Position numbers and translations under genes: made by a program. DNA of 64,000 nucleotides from an uncultured Aequorivita sp. (GTDB lineage Bacteria; Bacteroidota; Bacteroidia; Flavobacteriales; Flavobacteriaceae), in assembly GCA_937125455.1 (NCBI GenBank), contig CAKZLK010000052.1, positions 45,295 to 109,294 of the forward strand. Direction: 5' to 3'. Positions 44,540 through 55,039 of the stretch are shown here, in pieces (the stretch's first letter is position 1; each line of letters starts with the position of its first letter). The notes under the pieces were generated by a model, which saw only the letters and a list, made by a program, of their open reading frames with translations, made no database searches and was not told the DNA's origin.

Positions 44540-46018
44540 ATGGAAAGTAGTAGCCAATTACATTTACAGGAAATTATTTATGGCTCGCCAGATTCTGTAA
44601 CTTCTCGGAGAATATCAAAGTGGGAGAATGATAGCATTGTTCGCAAGATTGCAGCAAGAATCTATACCCCTAATTTTGAAGATACACCGGAAGATATCAT
44701 CCAGAGGAACATATTCCCAATTCTTGGTAATCTATATCCCGGTGCTGTACTAAGTCATCGTTCGGCCTTTGAATTTGCCCCCACTTCAAATGGACAAGTA
44801 TTTGTAACTTACAAATACACAAAGAAAGTAAAACTTCCGGGCATAACTATTCGTTTTATGGAAGGGGCCTCAGCTATTAAAGGAGACACCTCATTTTCGG
44901 GCGAACTAATGGTTTCACAACGGGAACGGGCACTGCTTGAAAACCTTCAAGTTTCAAGACAAACGGGAGCAGATTCTAAAACAATTGCCTATCCACAGAT
45001 AGAAGAAAAATTGGAAAAAATTATCCGTGTTAATGGAGAAGATGAGCTTAATGCAGTAAGAGATCGTGCACGTGAAATTTCCGAAGAAATTGGAATGCAA
45101 GAGGAGTTCGAAAAACTCAATAAAATAATAAGCGCCCTATTAACCACAAGACCTTCTAAAGAGCTCAAATCAACCGTAGCAGTTGCTCGGGCTAAAGGAA
45201 CACCATATGATCCCGTCCGTTTACAATTGTTTGAAATTCTTTTCAAGGAATTGAAGCAACAAGAATTTAAAAACCGGGAAGAACAAAATAAGACCACACA
45301 AGCTTATCGCAATTTCGCGTTCTACGAGAGTTACTTTTCAAATTATATTGAAGGAACTGTATTTGAGATTGGTGTAGCGAAACAGATTATAGCGACCCAA
45401 CAACCCCTAGTTGCTCGCAACGAAGATTCACACGACGTCTTAGGCACATACCAACTTGTTTCCAATAGGCAAGAAATGAAAATAGTTCCTTATTCTGGTG
45501 ATAACTTGCTTGAAATTCTACAATACCGCCACGAAATATTGTTAAGTGCGAGATCCGATAAGAATCCGGGTAAGTTCAAAGACAAAAATAACCAAGCAGG
45601 GAACACGCATTTTGTGGATATGGAACTGGTACGAGGAACAATTTTACAAGGTTTCGACTTTTATAAAGCACTTACCCATCCTTTTGCCAAAGCGGCCTAT
45701 ATAATGTTTATGGTTAGTGAAGTACATCCTTTCTTAGATGGGAACGGCCGTATGGCACGTGTAATGATGAATGCCGAACTTTCCACTGCAGGACATACAA
45801 AAATAATCATTCCCACCGTATACCGAGAAGACTACTTAGGTGCGCTTCGGAGACTAACCAAAAACAACGACCCAAAAGTCTATATTCGGATGCTGGAACG
45901 CGCTCAGGCCTTTAGCCATACACTCAATGGTGCTGATATGAATGAGATGGAAGAAAAAATGCGAAAGAGCAATGCCTTCGAAGAAGGTAATGAATGGGTT
46001 TTAAAGATTACAGAGTAA
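44540..46018 (+). CDS. AbiEi-like domain fused to a Fic AMPylase-type domain
   Basis: I start at the ATG at 44540 (MESSSQLHLQEIIYGSPDS); upstream codons lie in the operator repeats. The 492-residue protein has an N-terminal region (SHRSAFEFAPTSNGQVFVTYKYTKKVKLPGITIRFMEG and GELMVSQRERALLENL) resembling the AbiEi antitoxin/regulator fold. The C-terminal Fic domain has the complete active site HPFLDGNGRMAR. A class II-type inhibitory motif, SNYIEG, sits before the Fic core. Fic enzymes usually transfer AMP to a target protein. The AbiEi part and the operator array suggest autoregulation as in toxin-antitoxin systems. Confidence 0.82.
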   Translation: MESSSQLHLQEIIYGSPDSVTSRRISKWENDSIVRKIAARIYTPNFEDTPEDIIQRNIFPILGNLYPGAVLSHRSAFEFAPTSNGQVFVTYKYTKKVKLPGITIRFMEGASAIKGDTSFSGELMVSQRERALLENLQVSRQTGADSKTIAYPQIEEKLEKIIRVNGEDELNAVRDRAREISEEIGMQEEFEKLNKIISALLTTRPSKELKSTVAVARAKGTPYDPVRLQLFEILFKELKQQEFKNREEQNKTTQAYRNFAFYESYFSNYIEGTVFEIGVAKQIIATQQPLVARNEDSHDVLGTYQLVSNRQEMKIVPYSGDNLLEILQYRHEILLSARSDKNPGKFKDKNNQAGNTHFVDMELVRGTILQGFDFYKALTHPFAKAAYIMFMVSEVHPFLDGNGRMARVMMNAELSTAGHTKIIIPTVYREDYLGALRRLTKNNDPKVYIRMLERAQAFSHTLNGADMNEMEEKMRKSNAFEEGNEWVLKITE

Positions 46019-46101
46019 ATGTCAAATAGGAGTCAGGGATTTTAGGTTACATTAGGTGGAAAGTTCTGATTCCCTTGTGGACATAGGTTTCATGTATTTC
46101 A

Positions 46102-46303
46102 CTGGGAACGCTCTGAAATTTTTCTTTGGGGATCTGGACATTAAACAAAGTAGGATCGAGCGGACTCAATTACGAAATTTTATATTCTAAACTTTAATTC
46201 TAGAAGAACGTTAAAATAAAATTTTGGGATTGCGTCCAAGACTATGTAGTGAAGCGCATTCACCTAAATGCAATTAAGCGTGAATGGGCTGAATGTATTC
46301 TAT
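46102..46303. repeat. Right copy of the roughly 200-bp direct repeat
   Basis: Same-orientation partner of 42957-43156, lying 84 bases after the Fic gene stop. The two copies bracket exactly the nuclease and Fic genes. Confidence 0.7.
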
Positions 46304-46745
46304 GGAATAAGTTTCCTATATTATTAACCATCAATTGTCATATTCGACAATAATCAATTTTTAATTATAACTATCTTTTGAGAAAAAGCCAAATGGTATT
46401 TGTCCATCATATTGGAAGCCATGTTGTCCTTAATTATTAAACCTACAAATTCAAAAATTAATTTCAAAAAAAAAGCTTATAGCTTTAAGATAAGACTCCC
46501 GATCAATGTCAGAATTTGGAATATTGTGGAAACAACGGGCATCAATTGCATTTGTACATCCTTGCCCCAAATTTGAAACTGTATGTGTACTTAAACTAAC
46601 TTTATTATTATTTATATCGGTTAAACACACTCAATTCAGGTTACCCAACACCAAAAACAAAGAATTCACAAAAGTTTTTAAGAAAATTTTGGCAATTTAA
46701 AATATTGTTTTATTTTGCACCCAAGTTTACTTCTCCCCAATTATA

Positions 46746-46805
46746 AACTTGCACTTTGCCGTCATTTAATGACGCTGTATGTTATGGCCGATGGCTACGC
46801 AAGTT
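46746..46805. repeat. Nested palindromic element upstream of the RHS module
   Basis: An outer pair AACTTGC (46746-46752) and GCAAGTT (46799-46805) encloses a short perfect hairpin CGTCATT-T-AATGACG (46760-46774). It resembles a folded recombination or regulatory site; its role is unknown. Confidence 0.45.
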
Positions 46806-46928
46806 GATTAAGATATTTTTTCTCATCTCCATATTAGTATGAGTTGGTATGTATAATAGTTTTCCCAAATGGATATTTTATTCATTTAAGGAAAACAAAA
46901 CAATATTTTTTAACTGAACCCAATTTTT

Positions 46929-48530
46929 ATGAAACACCCCTACCCACGCACAAGTCATTCCCTTCTTTTGGTAGGAATATCCTTGTTCCTGACCACCCAA
47001 AATTACGCCCAGGACATCCTTTGGGAAAAATCCTATGGCGGCATCCAGTCCGAATATCTTTTCGATGCCCAGCCCACTGCCGACTATGGCTTTATCCTTG
47101 CTGGGAGTTCCCTTTCGGGAAAAACGGGCAATAAAAAACAGGAAAACGTAAAAGACCTTGATTATTGGATCTGGAAGATGGACGAGAAGGGCGATATGGA
47201 CTGGCAAAAGAACTTTGGTGGTACGAGAGCCGATTTTTTGCAGAGCATCGAAAATACTACAGATGGTGGATTTATCCTTGCGGGCACTTCCAATTCGATG
47301 AAGGGAGCCGACAAAAAAGAGGATAATTTTGGGATGGAGGATTTTTGGATCATCAAGCTCAATGCAAAGGGCGATGAGGAATGGCAAAAGACCATAGGTG
47401 GTACGGGAAGGGATGTGCTAACAGCCATACGCCAAACCAAGGATGGTGGGTATATCATCGGTGGCTCCTCTGAAAGTATAATCTCAGGGCTTAAAACTGA
47501 GTCCAGTTACGGCAGCCTTGACTATTGGATCGTAAAATTGGACAGCACAGGCAATATCGAATGGCAAAAGACCTTTGGCGGACAGTTTATGGACCAACTG
47601 GAGAGCATCCTGCCCACCAAGGACGAAGGATATATCATTGGTGGCTGGTCCAACTCCTTCAAATCGGGCAATAAAAGAGAGGATGCCTTTGGCGAGGGTG
47701 ATTATTGGATATTAAAACTCGACAGAAATGGCGAAACGGAATGGGAACGGGCTTTTGGCGGTGAGGATGATGACCATCTATATACCATCATCGAGCTCCA
47801 AGAAGGTGGCTATCTAGCAGGTGGTGACTCCCGTTCTGGCACCTCTGGGAACAAGAAAAAATCAAACGGAAGAGGCACCGACTTCTGGCTGGTCAAGATC
47901 ACCGAGACAGGTGAATCAGATTGGCAAGAAACCTATGACTTCGGCAAGACGGACGTGCTAACCTCCATTACAGAAAATGAGGACGGCACCCTATTGTTGG
48001 GCGGCAACGCCAAGACCGAGAACACGGGGCTTACAAGGACAGACAAAAAAGGTATCGATGACTATATCGCATTAAAGATAGCTTCGGACGGTGAGGAAAA
48101 ATGGCGACAAACGGTGGGCAGCGCCGGAGAGGACAACCTTAAAAAACTGGTGGAGACCCGTGATGGGGGTTACCTATTGGCAGGTACCACCAACGGAAAG
48201 GTATCCCGTGACAGGAACTCTGGCCAAGGCCGAAGGGACTTTTGGGTAGTAAAACTCAGGGACAAGGACAAAGAGGATGAAAAGGAACGCTATGTTGGGC
48301 TGGAAGCATTCCCAAACCCCACCGAGACGTTTACCAATATCATCGTGAACCACGATTTTGAAAATGGGAATGCAAGTGTTTATGACATCAGCGGAAAACA
48401 GATTCAGTCATTTGAAATAAAAAGTAGAACCGTGCCCATTGACCTACAGGGGCTTCCCGTTGGGGTCTATATTGTTACGGTAAAAACCAATGTTTCCACA
48501 GAATCAGTTAAAATATTAAAGAGCAATTAA
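46929..48530 (+). CDS. T9SS-secreted beta-propeller protein at the head of the RHS module
   Basis: A 533-residue protein with signal peptide (MKHPYPRTSHSLLLVGISLFLTTQNYAQ), about eight repeats of the kind TTDGGFILAGTSNS ... DFWIIKLNAKGDEEWQKTIGGTG, and a type A sorting domain (YVGLEAFPNPTETFTNIIV to VKILKSN). The repeats fit a beta-propeller (delta-60-like). The gene is visibly richer in G and C than the flanking DNA, and 9 bases separate it from the next gene, so the three large genes to 55037 probably form an operon. It may help display or deliver the toxin protein; this is inference. Confidence 0.82.
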   Translation: MKHPYPRTSHSLLLVGISLFLTTQNYAQDILWEKSYGGIQSEYLFDAQPTADYGFILAGSSLSGKTGNKKQENVKDLDYWIWKMDEKGDMDWQKNFGGTRADFLQSIENTTDGGFILAGTSNSMKGADKKEDNFGMEDFWIIKLNAKGDEEWQKTIGGTGRDVLTAIRQTKDGGYIIGGSSESIISGLKTESSYGSLDYWIVKLDSTGNIEWQKTFGGQFMDQLESILPTKDEGYIIGGWSNSFKSGNKREDAFGEGDYWILKLDRNGETEWERAFGGEDDDHLYTIIELQEGGYLAGGDSRSGTSGNKKKSNGRGTDFWLVKITETGESDWQETYDFGKTDVLTSITENEDGTLLLGGNAKTENTGLTRTDKKGIDDYIALKIASDGEEKWRQTVGSAGEDNLKKLVETRDGGYLLAGTTNGKVSRDRNSGQGRRDFWVVKLRDKDKEDEKERYVGLEAFPNPTETFTNIIVNHDFENGNASVYDISGKQIQSFEIKSRTVPIDLQGLPVGVYIVTVKTNVSTESVKILKSN

Positions 48531-48539
48531 TACTAGGTT

Positions 48540-51365
48540 ATGACTACAAATGCTAAAATTCTTGCAACTTTTTTTTCAGTTTTCATATTACAAATGGGCT
48601 TCGCACAGCGGGAACCTACTCCCGGAAATACTGTGGATTATAACACTGTGAATATGCCAGAAACACCTACGGCAGCGGCATTCAATTCCGTGGGTAACAC
48701 AAAGGTGAATACCGCTACAGGAATTCCATCCATAAGTATACCCTTATATACTTACGAATTGGATGGTATAAAGATTCCTATTTCTATTTCATATAATGCT
48801 TCTGGTGTAAAAGTATCAGAGTTTTCCACTCCAGTAGGCCTTAATTGGAGTCTTGAAGCGGGAGGGCAAATATCCCGTACCGTAAGGGGGATGGCTGATG
48901 AGGAGCCAGATGCGTGGTTCGACGAAGGGTTTCTTTCCGATAGTTGGTATTCTTCCTATAACCCAAACGACCCCTACGACTGGCAAGAAGATATGAAGGG
49001 ACTTTATATTAATGATTATAATGGATATGCAAAAGGTAGAGACCACAATCCAGATCTTTTCAGTTATTCTTTTCTTGGCAATGCAGGCACCTATATTCAT
49101 ACAACAACTGGCGACATATTTAAAGAGAGACAAAATGGGATCCAAATATCAGATTTTGGGAATAGCGATGATAGTCTAGAAGCTGATGATATGAACGGTA
49201 ACCATTATGATTTCTACTATTCAGATACCGAGAAATCTAGCAACACAAATATTTCCTCATCTAATGGCGATCTTACTGAAGACTTTTTTGATTGGGAAGG
49301 CAATACAGTTACCGCTTGGAAGCTATCAAAAATAACAACAAAAAATGGCAAAGTTGTAAATTTTGATTACCAAAACGAGAATATGGAATATACACTTTAT
49401 GGTACGGAATTCCATCTAACCGTAGGTTATGGCTGTGCTGCCGGCGGAAGTCCACCGCAAGTAAAAACCTTAAGCAAAACCAATATAATGTATAAGTACA
49501 ACACACAACTTATCGATAAAATATCTTCCCCAGATGGAAACATCGAAATTGACTTTAATTATACTTCTGATAGTGGCCTCCCAGCAACTGTTTGGAAAAA
49601 AAAATTGACTAGTATTGTAGTAAGAGATGTAATAACTGGAAAGGTAAAAGAATACCGCTTCACCTATCTGCGGTTCAGTGGGGACCAACGTCTTAAACTA
49701 ACTAGTGTTTATGAAGTTGGCTACGATGACAACAACAATATGGTGCAAAAACCGCCATATGTATTTACTTATAACAACTACGGTCCCTTGCCTTCAAAAG
49801 ATTCATATTCCCAAGACTTTTTTGGCTACTACAATGCATCTACTGGTCCAAGTTCTCTAGTTCCACACTTGGACAATATTGGATATCCTTTCCAGGGATA
49901 TTTTGACTCCAACTCCCGTGACAGATCAGTCAACCCATTAGCACTTAAAAATGGGATATTAACGGACATTACATACCCCACAGGTGGTTCAACCCATTTT
50001 GAGTATGTGCCGAATGCGATTGGAGATAAATATTGCGGTGGACTTAGGGTCAGTGAGATCAAGGATATAGACGAAACCGGCACCTACAACAGAAAGACCT
50101 ATCAGTATGAGAACCTATATGGGAAAAATATGGAGGATAATATTGGACTTTTCATCAAGACTGAGGGCGGTACCCATAGCTACAATAGTGGCTTCATTGC
50201 CCTTCCTGGAGATGCAACTGGATATAGGTCGGGTTACTTTTACGGTAAAGTTACCGTGACCTCTCACGATGGGAGCGACAATTACAAGGAGGAGTTTGCA
50301 TATGAAGAGAACCCATATGCTCTTCAGAAATTCGATTATGCCCTGAAATCCACCACATCCTTCAAGGGGGGCCAGGAGGTCAAGATGATAGAATACATCA
50401 ACGACACCATCGGTTCTCCGCAGTATTATTGGTGGAATGCTCTAGGGGAAATGATATGTTATGGTGCCGCACCCAATCCAGTAAAATTGGGATATAGCAA
50501 TCTACCTAAGAAAGTATATTACGACGGCGAATATGCGTATATGCCAAAGCGCATCGCGACAACGGAATTTCTGGGGACCTCCTATAAGCCAGTAACCATT
50601 ATCCAGGATATATCATATGATCCCAATACACTTTTGAAATTACAGGAGGTGAAGGATATGCGTCAAAAACGTTTAGGGTATAATAATTATCAATTGGTAG
50701 ATTCAAATGGCGAGAAGACTACCACAGTGTATAAATACCCGAAAGTGCCAACTGATGAGGGCTTTTCAAACGATTTTCCGCAAGCACAGGTAATTCGCCA
50801 AGAGGTTTTCAGCACCCACAGCAGCGGACAAAAAATATCCGGTCAGGCCTTTGAATTTGATGGCTCAGGGAACATTAAAAAAGCTTATGAATATAATAAG
50901 GGAGAAATTGGCAACAACAATCCTTTGGCCTACATTCCAGACGATTATGAGGAGATGGCTACGCTTATATATGCAAATGGGAAACCTGTACAGGTCCATA
51001 AGAAAAATGGAGCCGCAATCTCCTATATCTGGGGTTATAAAGAACAGTATCCAGTCGCAAAGATAGAAGGGGTTACCTATACAACCCTCTTGAATTCTGG
51101 ACACGTAGCAGCAATCCAAAGTGCCTCAAATACAACTCCATATAATGAAAACAATCTTTTGACAGCACTTAACAATTTGAGAAATGCATATCCCAATGCA
51201 ATGATTAGCACCTTTACCCATATACCATTGAAGGGAGTGAAAACAATAATTGATGCAAAGGGTGATAAGATGACATACTATTACGATGGGGTGGGAAGGC
51301 TGGAATACGTCAAGGACAAAGATGGAAACAGGTTGAGCGAAAACAAATACAATTACGGAAACTAA
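48540..51365 (+). CDS. RHS/YD-repeat shell protein (first RHS component)
   Basis: A 941-residue exported protein (signal peptide MTTNAKILATFFSVFILQMGFAQ). The N-terminal part (VNTATGIPSISIPLYTYELDGIKIPISISYNASGVKVSEFSTPVGLNWSLEAGGQISRTVRG) is the SpvB/RHS-like opening seen in Bacteroidota RHS proteins. YD repeats appear at the end (YYYDGVGRLEYVKDKDGNRL), leading directly into the next gene. It lacks an RHS core and toxin tail. With the next gene it probably builds the hollow RHS cocoon, as in two-component Tc-toxin-like shells. Confidence 0.82.
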   Translation: MTTNAKILATFFSVFILQMGFAQREPTPGNTVDYNTVNMPETPTAAAFNSVGNTKVNTATGIPSISIPLYTYELDGIKIPISISYNASGVKVSEFSTPVGLNWSLEAGGQISRTVRGMADEEPDAWFDEGFLSDSWYSSYNPNDPYDWQEDMKGLYINDYNGYAKGRDHNPDLFSYSFLGNAGTYIHTTTGDIFKERQNGIQISDFGNSDDSLEADDMNGNHYDFYYSDTEKSSNTNISSSNGDLTEDFFDWEGNTVTAWKLSKITTKNGKVVNFDYQNENMEYTLYGTEFHLTVGYGCAAGGSPPQVKTLSKTNIMYKYNTQLIDKISSPDGNIEIDFNYTSDSGLPATVWKKKLTSIVVRDVITGKVKEYRFTYLRFSGDQRLKLTSVYEVGYDDNNNMVQKPPYVFTYNNYGPLPSKDSYSQDFFGYYNASTGPSSLVPHLDNIGYPFQGYFDSNSRDRSVNPLALKNGILTDITYPTGGSTHFEYVPNAIGDKYCGGLRVSEIKDIDETGTYNRKTYQYENLYGKNMEDNIGLFIKTEGGTHSYNSGFIALPGDATGYRSGYFYGKVTVTSHDGSDNYKEEFAYEENPYALQKFDYALKSTTSFKGGQEVKMIEYINDTIGSPQYYWWNALGEMICYGAAPNPVKLGYSNLPKKVYYDGEYAYMPKRIATTEFLGTSYKPVTIIQDISYDPNTLLKLQEVKDMRQKRLGYNNYQLVDSNGEKTTTVYKYPKVPTDEGFSNDFPQAQVIRQEVFSTHSSGQKISGQAFEFDGSGNIKKAYEYNKGEIGNNNPLAYIPDDYEEMATLIYANGKPVQVHKKNGAAISYIWGYKEQYPVAKIEGVTYTTLLNSGHVAAIQSASNTTPYNENNLLTALNNLRNAYPNAMISTFTHIPLKGVKTIIDAKGDKMTYYYDGVGRLEYVKDKDGNRLSENKYNYGN

Positions 51366-51377
51366 AATTACTATTCT

Positions 51378-54300
51378 ATGAAAACGACTACTAAAAAAGG
51401 AAAATCCTTTTCATCTGCTCTTCTCTGCGTAATGGTGATCTTATTGTTTCCTATATTTAATATTTCTGCGCAGACCAGTACGGAGAATTATATCAAAACT
51501 ACGACCTACAAAATTGAAACGGCCAACAGTATCTCGAATCCTACCGCAACACAGGCAAAGGTGGATATTACCTATATAGATGGCCTGGGTCGTCCAAAAC
51601 AGAAAATATCCCATCAGCAATCCGGCAATGGAGAGGATCTTATTACTCATATGCAATATGATGGTTTTGGACGAGAGGAATTTGAATTTTTGCCCTATGA
51701 ACGTAGTGCTTCCCTCATTTTTGACGGCAATGGATATAGCAACACTACTTCGTTTTATTCCAATTCCTCAAACGGTCCGACTACTTCAAATCCTTGGAAT
51801 CAAAAACAATTTGAGTCCTCTGCCCTGAATCGAGTCCTAAAACAGGCAGCTCCCGGAGATGACTGGGTGATGGATGGAGGACACGAACTTAGGTTCTCAT
51901 ACGACACTAATAATTCAACAGAAGTGCATCATTTTTCTGTACATTTTAGTGGGGAAGACCCTGTACTCCATTATGAACAGAAGTATCCTGAGGCACAGCT
52001 CTATAAAGCCGTTACCAAGGATGAAAATTGGCAACAGGGTGATGGGAATAAGGGAACCATTACCGAATTTAAGGATAAAAAGGGCCAGATCATTCTGAGG
52101 CGCCATTATGATATCCCAATAGGGGAGAACAAAACCTCAACTGGAAGTATCGTACTTGACACCTATTACATTTACGATGATTTTGGCAACCTTACCTTTG
52201 TACTCCCACCAAAACTTTCTCAGCAGATTCCTAGCAACGGAAGTATTTCACAATCTCTATTAGATGCATTAGCATACCAATATAAATATGATCACCGGAA
52301 CCGCGTAATTGAAAAAAAGATACCTGGTAAAAACAGAGAATTTATGGTCTATGATGACCTAGACCGGCTCGTAGCCAAAGGTCCCGCCCTATCTCCCTTT
52401 GGGGATGGCGCCGAAGGTTGGCTCCACACAAAGTATGATATTTTTAACCGTCCTGTATATACGCTCTGGAAGCAAGGTACCGTAAACGGTGTCCAAGGCA
52501 AGACCTTGATTCCCCAGACCCCTATATCAGAAGTCCGCATTCCCGGGACTTCATCCGTTAATGGGGTGTCCTTTAGCTATTCCAACCAAGTAGCGCCTAC
52601 ATCCGGCTACCATGTGCTTACAGTAAACTACTACGACGATTACAGCTATACAGGCGCACCATCGCCTATCCCTACTACTGTGGCTGAAGGAGAAAGTGCT
52701 GTATATTACAATAATACCCAGAAGCCCAAGGGGATCCCTACGGGAAGCTGGGTACGGCAGGTTGAAACCGCTCTGCAAGGCAACGGTATTAAATCCTATA
52801 CACTTTACGACAAGAAGGCACGCCCAATAAGGATGTATAGTACCAATCCCGCCAACGGCTACACGCAGATTGATACCAAGAACGACTTTATCGGCAATAA
52901 GCTCAAGTCCATTACCAAGCATAAAAAAGACGCCGCCGCCACTGTAATCGTGTTCACGGATGCCTTTACCTATACCCCACAGTCAAGGCCTTTAAAACAC
53001 ACTCATAAAATCAATACTGGAGGGGAACAGTTACTAACACTGAACACCTATGATGCCCTTGGCCGCCTAAAAATAAAAAAAGTGGGCGGTACCGACCCAT
53101 CGGGCACCGCCGCCCTCCAGAAGGTAGACTACAAATATAATGTGAGGGGCTGGATGACGGACATCAACAATGTAAGTGCCCTTAATGAGGGAAGCAATCC
53201 CTTAGACCTTTTTGCCTTTAAGATCCTCTATAATTACGTGGCGGACGACATCAACGGGGCGGTGACGCCTCTCTATAATGGGAATGTTGCCGAGACCTAC
53301 TGGCGCACGAGTAGTGACAATATGGTGCGGAAGTACGGCTATGCTTATGACTATCAGAACCGTTTGCTAGATGCCTACTACCAAAGACCGGGCACATCGG
53401 TACCCAGATCCGATTCCTATAGTACTCATTATAGCTATGACCGTAACGGAAACATTCTAACCCTCAATAGAAATGGAGAGCAGGATATCGCAAACTCTAT
53501 TATCTCAATTGATGATTTAGTATATACCTATGATAATGGTAACAGGTTAAAAAGTGTTCGCGATTATGAAGTTTCTCCAGCTGGGTACAATGATTTCCAT
53601 ACCAATGCTATGGAAGATGATTTTGGTTATGATGATTATGGCAACTTGATATTGAACAAGGACAAGGAAATTACCCATGTGGACTACAACCATTTGAACC
53701 TCCCTACCAAGGTAACCTTTTCAGGAAATCGAAAGATTGAATACTTTTATGATGCCTCCGGCGTTAAACTAAAAAAGAAAGTCACCAATGGCTCAACAGT
53801 GAATACGACGGAATATATGGATGGGTTTCAATACACTAATTCGGTACTTGATTTTTTTCCTCATACAGAGGGCTATATAAAAGCTATTCCTTCTTCATTA
53901 GGTGGTCCCGGAAGTCCAATAAGCTTTTCTTTTAAATACGTTTTTAATTTTCTCGACCATCTCGGCAATATAAGGCTTAAGTATGCGCAAGACCCAAGCA
54001 ACAATAATGAAATATCGATTCTTGAGGAAGACCATTATTACCCCTATGGATTAAAGCATAGTGGATATAGTAGTGGCCATTTGGTTTTTACAAAAGACTC
54101 AGAGCCAGGAACCGTTATCCTAACACCTGTTAATCCATTTCTGGGAGACAGCTATAAGTACAAGTTCGGCGGCAAGGAGTACGACGATACCTTCGACATC
54201 AACACCTACGACTTCGGCGCGCGTAACTACGACCCAGCACTGGGAAGGTGGATGAACATTGATCCAATGGCCGAAAAAATGAGACGCCACTCACCTTACA

Positions 54301-55037
54301 ATTATGCATTCGACAATCCGCTTTACTGGATAGATCCAGACGGAATGGAAGGAGCTCCAATGGTAAATATGGGCTATACACAGCAGAGCGCTACTACCAT
54401 ATCTGGAAGTGTTGACTTTAACGGAACATTCGATCAAGCACCAGATAGAAGTAGTGAAAGTGGGAATAATGGTAGCACTAGCTCATCATCCAGTTCATCT
54501 GCGCCCTCGCTTTCTAAAAAGAAAGAAACAGTACCAGGAACAGGACTTGCGATGGGGGCAGATGGTGTAGGAGAAGTTGACAGCGCTCAAAATGTGACGG
54601 TGGACAACACAAAGCAAGCTTTGGATCACTATTATAACGGAAATGGTGCTCCTGTATCATTAGGGCCCGAAACTGTGAATTCAGTTCTTTATAGCAAAGA
54701 ATTTAAAAATGCACATAATAGAATAAAATCAGGCCAAACTCCTTTAATGTCTGGAAGATTTAAAGTGGATTTAACAGCTAGTGTATTTCACGTCGGAAGA
54801 ACCAATGTACAATATTCAATTATGTGCGCTGGAGCAAATTGTACAGTAAATTATAGTTTGTTTGTGGATGATGGTTTTTGGGATGCAAATTTTATGGATG
54901 AAAATACTATAGGAAGAATGGGTATAGAAAAATTTCAACCTGATGGTTTAGGACCTAATTTAGAACTGGAAGGAGGAACACCATATCCTTATATACCCAA
55001 AAATTTTACCTCAACTTTTGAAAACCCAGGATATTAA
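51378..55037 (+). CDS. RHS polymorphic toxin with variable C-terminal domain
   Basis: A 1219-residue protein with signal peptide, a DUF6443-like N-terminal region (TTTYKIETANSISNPTATQAKVDITYIDGLGRPKQKISHQQSG), many YD repeats, and the RHS-associated core YDFGARNYDPALGRWMNIDPMAEKMRRHSPYNYAFDNPLYWIDPDGME at about residues 945-992. After a Ser-rich linker comes a unique tail with LDHYYNGNGAPVSLGPETVNS, FHVGRTNVQYS and FVDDGFWDANFMDE. I do not recognise a named toxin fold. The core cleaves and releases its C-terminus in known RHS toxins. The tail is AT-rich compared with the rest of the gene, the usual sign of tip exchange. Confidence 0.88.
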   Translation: MKTTTKKGKSFSSALLCVMVILLFPIFNISAQTSTENYIKTTTYKIETANSISNPTATQAKVDITYIDGLGRPKQKISHQQSGNGEDLITHMQYDGFGREEFEFLPYERSASLIFDGNGYSNTTSFYSNSSNGPTTSNPWNQKQFESSALNRVLKQAAPGDDWVMDGGHELRFSYDTNNSTEVHHFSVHFSGEDPVLHYEQKYPEAQLYKAVTKDENWQQGDGNKGTITEFKDKKGQIILRRHYDIPIGENKTSTGSIVLDTYYIYDDFGNLTFVLPPKLSQQIPSNGSISQSLLDALAYQYKYDHRNRVIEKKIPGKNREFMVYDDLDRLVAKGPALSPFGDGAEGWLHTKYDIFNRPVYTLWKQGTVNGVQGKTLIPQTPISEVRIPGTSSVNGVSFSYSNQVAPTSGYHVLTVNYYDDYSYTGAPSPIPTTVAEGESAVYYNNTQKPKGIPTGSWVRQVETALQGNGIKSYTLYDKKARPIRMYSTNPANGYTQIDTKNDFIGNKLKSITKHKKDAAATVIVFTDAFTYTPQSRPLKHTHKINTGGEQLLTLNTYDALGRLKIKKVGGTDPSGTAALQKVDYKYNVRGWMTDINNVSALNEGSNPLDLFAFKILYNYVADDINGAVTPLYNGNVAETYWRTSSDNMVRKYGYAYDYQNRLLDAYYQRPGTSVPRSDSYSTHYSYDRNGNILTLNRNGEQDIANSIISIDDLVYTYDNGNRLKSVRDYEVSPAGYNDFHTNAMEDDFGYDDYGNLILNKDKEITHVDYNHLNLPTKVTFSGNRKIEYFYDASGVKLKKKVTNGSTVNTTEYMDGFQYTNSVLDFFPHTEGYIKAIPSSLGGPGSPISFSFKYVFNFLDHLGNIRLKYAQDPSNNNEISILEEDHYYPYGLKHSGYSSGHLVFTKDSEPGTVILTPVNPFLGDSYKYKFGGKEYDDTFDINTYDFGARNYDPALGRWMNIDPMAEKMRRHSPYNYAFDNPLYWIDPDGMEGAPMVNMGYTQQSATTISGSVDFNGTFDQAPDRSSESGNNGSTSSSSSSSAPSLSKKKETVPGTGLAMGADGVGEVDSAQNVTVDNTKQALDHYYNGNGAPVSLGPETVNSVLYSKEFKNAHNRIKSGQTPLMSGRFKVDLTASVFHVGRTNVQYSIMCAGANCTVNYSLFVDDGFWDANFMDENTIGRMGIEKFQPDGLGPNLELEGGTPYPYIPKNFTSTFENPGY

Positions 55038-55039
55038 TT

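Larger units (their letters stand above)
46019..46928. other. Intergenic stretch between the Fic cassette and the RHS module
   Basis: It holds the right copy of the direct repeat (46102-46303), a palindromic element at 46746-46805 and the promoter region of the RHS module. No supported gene is seen; a 64-codon ORF at 46506 has no coding character. Confidence 0.6.

Noticed and set aside
46506..46700. 64-codon ORF before the RHS module
   Set aside because: No signal, hydrophobic or domain pattern; AT-rich noise.
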